Below, in pieces: positions 7,173 through 10,325 of a stretch of 10,325 nt of DNA. The stretch is from NCBI GenBank assembly GCA_015488125.1, contig WFOJ01000183.1, positions 1 to 10,325 on the forward strand. The letters run 5' to 3'. The position numbers were made by a program, and so were the translations under genes. How positions within the stretch are numbered: position 1 is the first letter of the stretch; each line of letters begins with the position of its first letter. This stretch comes from Mariprofundaceae bacterium. Lineage in GTDB: Bacteria > Pseudomonadota > Zetaproteobacteria > Mariprofundales > Mariprofundaceae. The notes beneath the pieces were generated by a model. The model did not search any database and was not told the origin of the DNA. It saw nothing but the letters and a program-made list of their open reading frames with translations.

Positions 7173-8357
7173 TTAACCATTAAATATTAATGGTTTTATA
7201 GGTAATGCAAAACCAAGGACTTTTATCACAGCATGCCAGTTTTCGTGTGCTACCCGCCATGGGCATGCATGCCAGCCCCGACGAACAGGATAATGACGAC
7301 GATACGCCCGAAAAGCTGCCGCAAAACAGTCACGCTTGCCACTGGCCCAGGTCTTCATTGCTCTATGATCATTGATCACTGGATAGTCCGTGATGGCCAT
7401 ATCATACAGGACTTCATACATATCATCACTGTTTTTACTGTACAAGGGCTTGCGCGCCGCAGGCAGGAAGGTGGATGCTTGCCAACTGGCAGTGACGCCA
7501 AGAAAGGTACAAAGATCACGGTAAACATATTCGGTGTTAGCCGCTTTGCCATCCAGCGAATGCCCGGCAATATGGGGGGTGGCAATAACAACCCCTGGAT
7601 GACGAACAAGTTCCATCATGACTTGCGGCTCGTGTTCCCAGCAATCAAGCACGGCCCAGCGATCAGGCGAGGCATTCAGCCAGTCCAGCAGAGCTGTGTT
7701 ATCGACGCAGGCGCCGCGCCCGGCATTGATGATCCCCTTACCCTGGAATGCAGCCAGCGCCGCTGCATCCAGCAAATGAAAGCTGGGATACCTGCCTGCA
7801 CGGGTTAACGGGGTATGTAAGGTCAACACATCGGCTGTGCGCAATAATTCATCCAGCGCGTGAAACGGCACATCCGGTTCGCTGCTGGCTCTTGGTGGAT
7901 CGTTACACAGCGTTTTCAGCCCCAGTGCCTGACAACGCGGCAACAGGCCGCCACCAATGCGGCCAACACCGATCACCCCCAACGTATCGCGATCCAGATT
8001 CATTCGTCCGCAATGATGCAGATGAAGTAAAACCGTTGTCATATACTCCAGCACAGCATCAGTGGAACTGCCTGCTGCGGTACTGAAGGCAATGCCTTGC
8101 CGCCTGAGCCATTCAGTATCGACATGATCAAAGCCAATAGTAGCAGTGGCCACAAAGCGCACCGATGAACCTGCCAGCAGCGCCGCATCCACTTTTGTTG
8201 ATGAACGAACCAGCAGGACATCAGCATCCCGAACAATTTCGGGGGTAATGGCATCCGCAGCCACTGTTTGCAAGCTCGTCTCATATCCCGGAAAATGGGC
8301 AAATGCTGTGCCTGCCTGCCAGATATGCTCATCGGCAACAATACGCAGTTCAGGCAT
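7173..8357 (-). CDS. pdxB: Erythronate-4-phosphate dehydrogenase
   Basis: Cytosolic NAD-dependent D-2-hydroxyacid dehydrogenase family enzyme, 394 residues (PdxB is usually about 380). It oxidises 4-phosphoerythronate to 2-oxo-3-hydroxy-4-phosphobutanoate in the DXP-dependent pyridoxal 5'-phosphate pathway. Visible: N-terminal substrate domain beginning LRIVADEHI, the TATIGFDHVD stretch (71-80), Rossmann motif GVIGVGRIGG (127-136), and a catalytic set with Arg 214 in NAGRGACVD, Glu 243 in CWEHEP and His 262 in ATPHIAGHSLDGKA, followed by the C-terminal dimerisation domain specific to PdxB. The LDGKA stretch helps separate it from other hydroxyacid dehydrogenases. Its ATG lies inside the end of hldE2 (8-nt overlap) with only a weak ribosome site, so it is probably translated by coupling. 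It seems to be the last gene of the dolP-hldE2-pdxB unit. Confidence 0.93.
   Translation of the reverse strand: MPELRIVADEHIWQAGTAFAHFPGYETSLQTVAADAITPEIVRDADVLLVRSSTKVDAALLAGSSVRFVATATIGFDHVDTEWLRRQGIAFSTAAGSSTDAVLEYMTTVLLHLHHCGRMNLDRDTLGVIGVGRIGGGLLPRCQALGLKTLCNDPPRASSEPDVPFHALDELLRTADVLTLHTPLTRAGRYPSFHLLDAAALAAFQGKGIINAGRGACVDNTALLDWLNASPDRWAVLDCWEHEPQVMMELVRHPGVVIATPHIAGHSLDGKAANTEYVYRDLCTFLGVTASWQASTFLPAARKPLYSKNSDDMYEVLYDMAITDYPVINDHRAMKTWASGKRDCFAAAFRAYRRHYPVRRGWHACPWRVAHENWHAVIKVLGFALPIKPLIFNG
7175..7195. repeat. Perfect 9-bp inverted repeat at the pdxB stop codon
   Basis: AACCATTAA and TTAATGGTT flank a 3-nt centre (ATA). The repeat covers the last pdxB codons and the first base of its stop. 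It is AT-rich and on the minus strand is followed by AAGCAATAAATT rather than a T run, so it is at best a weak terminator or a 3'-end stability hairpin. Confidence 0.45.
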
Positions 8358-8856
8358 CGCAAGCCTGTTTGCCCGCTGCCTGAATACGACGGATCAAACC
8401 TGTCGAGGAATAATTGCCAACAAAAGGGATGATACGCACTTCGCCACCCTTGTTGCGCACCTCACGGGCACCAACAATGTTTGCTTCGCTGTAATCACCA
8501 CCCTTGACCAATACATCCGGCAATAGTGCCTTGATCACGCGCAACGGCGTGTCTTCCGCAAAAGGCAGCACAACATCAACAGCACGCAATGCCTTCAGCA
8601 TGCAAAGGCGATCCTCCAGCGTGTTCAGCGGACGCGGGCAATATGCATCATCACCCTTCAGGCGACGCACAGAATCATCGTCATTCAGCCCCACAATCAG
8701 CCGATCACCCAGCGCTCTGGCATCGGTCAGGTAACGCACATGACCAGGGTGCAACAGATCAAAGCAGCCATTGGTGAAAACGACAATCAAACCCGCGTCA
8801 GCCCAGTGCCGACGCAGCGCGACAACCTCTTCCAGTGAAGGAGAGAACTCGCTCAA
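8350..8856 (-). CDS. hldE2: D-glycero-beta-D-manno-heptose 1-phosphate adenylyltransferase (stand-alone)
   Basis: 168-residue cytosolic nucleotidyltransferase, also known as RfaE2/HldC. It transfers AMP from ATP to heptose 1-phosphate to form ADP-heptose for the LPS inner core. Visible: VVFTNGCFDLLHPGH (25-39) with the nucleotidyltransferase HxGH motif (36-39), the DDSVRRLKG loop (60-68), the PLNTLEDRL region (76-84), VKGGDY (117-122) and a C-terminal NYSSTGLI (148-155) matching the ISSTxxI-type motif. Length equals the C-terminal half of enterobacterial bifunctional HldE, so the kinase must be encoded elsewhere. The start is TTG 8856: it forms a TTGA overlap with the dolP stop and has AAGGAGA just upstream. 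pdxB begins within its last codons. Confidence 0.92.
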   Translation of the reverse strand: MSEFSPSLEEVVALRRHWADAGLIVVFTNGCFDLLHPGHVRYLTDARALGDRLIVGLNDDDSVRRLKGDDAYCPRPLNTLEDRLCMLKALRAVDVVLPFAEDTPLRVIKALLPDVLVKGGDYSEANIVGAREVRNKGGEVRIIPFVGNYSSTGLIRRIQAAGKQACDA

Positions 8857-9452
8857 TGGTTCTCCTTAACGCTCATCATATCCACCACAGCTGTCACGCC
8901 ACGAGTGGTGCGAGTAATCTCGATGGCCCGACGAACTTCTTCCTCCGAAGCAGCCACGCCTTGCAAATAAACACGACCGTTAACGGTTTCAACATGGAAC
9001 GAATTGCCACTGACGTTCTTGTCTGCCAGCAAGCGGGTTTTCACCTGCGTGGTAATCCATGCATCGGTCACCAGTGCGCCAATACTCGGAGAACCAACTT
9101 CCAGTTCATTGCGCACCTGCTGCACACCTTCCGTGGTCTGACAAATATACACAGCTCGATCAATCTGTTCAGGCGTTGGCAAAAAACCGGTCAGCGTCAC
9201 CACACCATTGATGACTTCGACACTGATCCAGCGCGATGGCATATTCTTTTCGGTAATCAGCCGAGCATCAATTTTAGCCGCAATGGTCTGATCATCAATC
9301 TGTCGGCCAACAGGACGATGATCAAAAACGGCATGACTGCCAACGGCAGCACCGCCGACAATGGCCGAAGTCACACAGCCGCTCATCAGACCCGTGATCG
9401 CCAATAAAACAAGTACGCGGCCACTGATCGTCCACCAAACATTCACAGTCAT
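8853..9452 (-). CDS. dolP: DolP-like outer-membrane BON-domain lipoprotein
   Basis: 199 residues. An N-terminal signal peptide ends in a lipobox GLMSGC with the lipidated cysteine at residue 26. Asp is absent at +2 (Val follows), which predicts sorting to the outer membrane. The short GG/AVG linker and the DHRPVGRQIDD stretch closely resemble DolP (formerly YraP). Two BON domains follow: about 52-118 (containing VEVINGVVTLTGFLP) and 128-195 (containing VETVNGRVYLQGVA), with the ITTQVKTRLLAD helix in the second. In E. coli DolP binds anionic phospholipid and helps keep the outer membrane intact. The start ATG 9452 has AGGAGAG upstream at 9461-9467. It heads an overlapping unit with hldE2 and pdxB, the first two of which serve the outer membrane. 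Orthology to DolP is inferred from domain order and motif similarity. Confidence 0.87.
   Translation of the reverse strand: MTVNVWWTISGRVLVLLAITGLMSGCVTSAIVGGAAVGSHAVFDHRPVGRQIDDQTIAAKIDARLITEKNMPSRWISVEVINGVVTLTGFLPTPEQIDRAVYICQTTEGVQQVRNELEVGSPSIGALVTDAWITTQVKTRLLADKNVSGNSFHVETVNGRVYLQGVAASEEEVRRAIEITRTTRGVTAVVDMMSVKENH
8861..8867 (-). promoter_or_regulatory. Ribosome binding site fixing the TTG start of hldE2
   Basis: AAGGAGA on the minus strand within the end of dolP, with GGAG 5 nt before TTG 8856. It supports the TTG start and independent ribosome loading despite the 4-nt overlap. Confidence 0.7.
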
Positions 9453-9646
9453 CTATAACGCTCTCCTGTTTTGGGTTATATCTTTGTGTGGCTGCATTCT
9501 GTCTCCGGCTCACATCATGTAAACCGTATTCACTTCAGCTTGTTGGTCAGACAACGCCGTCTTGGACGTAAAGTGGTATCATTCACGTGCCTGCGATACT
9601 GTCCGCCTACTGCCACGCGACAACAGCTCGCCAATTCCTGCAATCC
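9453..9646. other. Intergenic region upstream of dolP
   Basis: 194 nt without a credible gene. On the minus strand it should hold the dolP promoter. A TATAAC hexamer at about 9477-9482 is a possible -10 element, but no good -35 sits at the right distance. No terminator with a T tract is seen for the preceding membrane-protein gene. Confidence 0.4.
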
Positions 9647-10063
9647 TCAGGGTAGGCTATTACCCGACACAGCCAGCACCAGAGCAGCAAGAAAACTCAC
9701 CAGTGACAGCCATGACGTTATTTCAATATTCCAGACCATCACCCGGCCATTGCTGATCAGGCCGGTAGCAACGGCATATTTCCATTTGGGAATTTGCCAT
9801 ACGCAAACAAGATTGCTGAGGATGGAAAAAAACATGAGTAACAGTGACAGCAGCAGGGTCAGGCTGCCTGTGTTATTAAAACCAGGAGAATGACCAAACA
9901 AGGTCAGCAACATCACCGAACCGGTGACAATCGAACTGAACCAGATCAGTACGCTGCTGCGCTCGGAGAGCCAACGAACCACAGCTTCGCGGTTATCATC
10001 GTTAATCGCCTCAATGGGAGAAACAACCGTCCACAACAGGGAAGTGGAGCGATCCTCACTCAT
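9647..10063 (-). CDS. Unrecognised three-helix membrane protein
   Basis: 138 residues, not assigned to a family with confidence. A soluble, acidic N-terminal 35 residues (with SPIEAINDDNREAVVRW) is followed by three hydrophobic segments at about 37-56, 67-89 and 114-134, with a polar loop IPKWKY between the second and third. No signal peptide, cysteine pair or catalytic motif is evident. ATG 10063 is used; there is no strong ribosome site. It is co-directional with dolP but 194 nt away, so probably a separate transcript. The DNA upstream of its start is the repeat-rich right edge of the window, and its promoter may overlap the 9-bp tandem repeat. Codon use looks like that of its neighbours. 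It is probably a real gene because of its length, hydrophobic pattern and orientation. Confidence 0.6.
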   Translation of the reverse strand: MSEDRSTSLLWTVVSPIEAINDDNREAVVRWLSERSSVLIWFSSIVTGSVMLLTLFGHSPGFNNTGSLTLLLSLLLMFFSILSNLVCVWQIPKWKYAVATGLISNGRVMVWNIEITSWLSLVSFLAALVLAVSGNSLP

Positions 10064-10122
10064 GCTTGCTTAACAAGTGAGCGTCGAGGCGACTGAAGGC
10101 AGAACAGCGTGGTACAAGTCCC

Positions 10123-10158
10123 ATAGGACATATACGACCTATAAGACTTATACCGCTC
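10123..10158. repeat. Tandem 9-bp degenerate repeat (about 3.5 units)
   Basis: Four consecutive 9-mers: ATAGGACAT, ATACGACCT, ATAAGACTT and a decayed ATACCGCTC. Consensus of the first three is ATANGACNT. A further exact copy of the second unit, with two matching flanking bases (ATATACGACCT), occurs alone at 10227-10237. The array lies about 60-95 nt upstream of the three-helix membrane protein gene. Confidence 0.65.
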
Positions 10159-10234
10159 CATGCCTCTCTGCCTAGGAGTCTGTCGGGCTTTGGCAATCGT
10201 CACGAGAAATAGCGGGATTGAGTCAAATATACGA

Positions 10235-10275
10235 CCTGTTGGCGGCGAATAGCAGCGCTATTTAACAACAACAGG
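10235..10275 (+). ncRNA. Nested hairpin, possible structured RNA
   Basis: Outer stem CCTGTTG (10235-10241) pairs with CAACAGG (10269-10275); inner stem AATAGC (10248-10253) pairs with GCTATT (10257-10262) over a 3-nt loop. The two stems are separated by a symmetrical 6x6 internal loop. It abuts the terminator hairpin directly, so on the plus strand it could be the 3' part of a small RNA, or just internal structure of the mobile element. No promoter is identified. Confidence 0.35.
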
Positions 10276-10303
10276 GCGAATATTTGGCCAATATTCGCTT
10301 TTT
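10276..10303 (+). terminator. Rho-independent terminator
   Basis: Perfect 9-bp stem GCGAATATT / AATATTCGC with loop TGGCC, followed at once by TTTTT. Polarity is plus strand; the minus strand has no T run after the stem. No plus-strand gene precedes it in the window after thiD at 2694, so it either ends a small RNA starting within 10064-10235 or is cargo of the inverted-repeat element. Confidence 0.75.
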
Positions 10304-10325
10304 CGTAGTAGATTGATCAAAGTCC

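Larger units (their letters stand above)
10175..10325. mobile_element. Small inverted-repeat element (MITE-like or IS remnant), right end cut by window
   Basis: The left end, immediately at a CTAG (10172-10175), reads GGAGTCTGTCGGGCTTTGGC and resembles an insertion-sequence end. The last bases of the window, GATTGATCAAAGTCC (10311-10325), match the reverse complement of its inner part (GATTGCCAAAGCCC, 10185-10198) with one substitution and one small indel. This predicts that the repeat continues past the window as GACAGACTCC. The element would be about 160 bp, too small for a transposase, and holds two hairpins including a terminator. The IS family is not assigned. The call is inference from an incomplete second repeat. 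Confidence 0.5.

Noticed and set aside
8835..9407. 190-codon open frame on the plus strand opposite dolP
   Set aside because: It mirrors the dolP reading frame and has no recognisable features; the dolP lipobox and BON motifs decide the strand.
9553..9590. SigmaE-like promoter before dolP (minus-strand ACTT and GTCTGA)
   Set aside because: E. coli dolP is SigmaE-controlled, but the spacing here is too long by 2-3 nt and the -35 match is poor.
10123..10237. Short CRISPR-like repeats
   Set aside because: The units are only 9 bp, contiguous without spacers, and there are no cas genes.

Overview
The window comes from a Gram-negative bacterium, most likely a proteobacterium. It has an outer-membrane DolP-type BON lipoprotein, a stand-alone ADP-heptose (LPS core) nucleotidyltransferase and PdxB, the marker of DXP-dependent pyridoxal phosphate synthesis. 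The kinase half of HldE is not fused here, which argues against an enterobacterial HldE arrangement. Genus cannot be fixed from the sequence; something outside the enteric group (beta, gamma or Zetaproteobacteria) fits, but this is inference. All genes look like ordinary chromosomal genes except at the extreme right edge.

Layout. (1) Bases 1-2694, plus strand: a tightly packed run of a DUF4126 membrane protein (5' end at the window edge), a CbiQ/EcfT-like membrane protein, thiE and thiD. (2) Bases 2726-6566, minus strand: moxR, a DUF58 gene and a tgpA-type transglutaminase gene, joined by 1-nt and 4-nt overlaps and converging on thiD with no clear terminator between. (3) Bases 6591-6979, minus strand: a 101-aa secreted small protein of unknown function, followed by a strong hairpin terminator that sits only about 25 nt upstream of the moxR start. 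(4) Bases 7173-9452, minus strand: dolP, hldE2 and pdxB, all overlapping, so probably one transcript for envelope and cofactor functions. (5) Bases 9647-10063, minus strand: an unrecognised three-helix membrane protein. (6) Bases 10064-10325: non-coding and the most unusual part. It holds a tandem 9-bp repeat and then what looks like a small terminal-inverted-repeat element starting after a CTAG. The element carries two adjacent RNA hairpins, the second being a textbook terminator, and its right inverted repeat is cut by the window end.

How the genes fit together. ThiE and ThiD supply the joining and HMP-phosphorylation steps of thiamine synthesis, and the EcfT-like protein upstream could be tied to vitamin uptake, although no ATPase or substrate-binding partner is visible. 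MoxR-DUF58-TgpA is a recurrent three-gene module thought to act at the cell envelope. DolP and HldE2 both serve the outer membrane, while PdxB is metabolic. No tRNA, rRNA, CRISPR, intact transposase gene or recognisable new defence system is present. Candidate novelties are the small inverted-repeat element with the neighbouring 9-mer array, the orphan EcfT-like gene and the small secreted protein.
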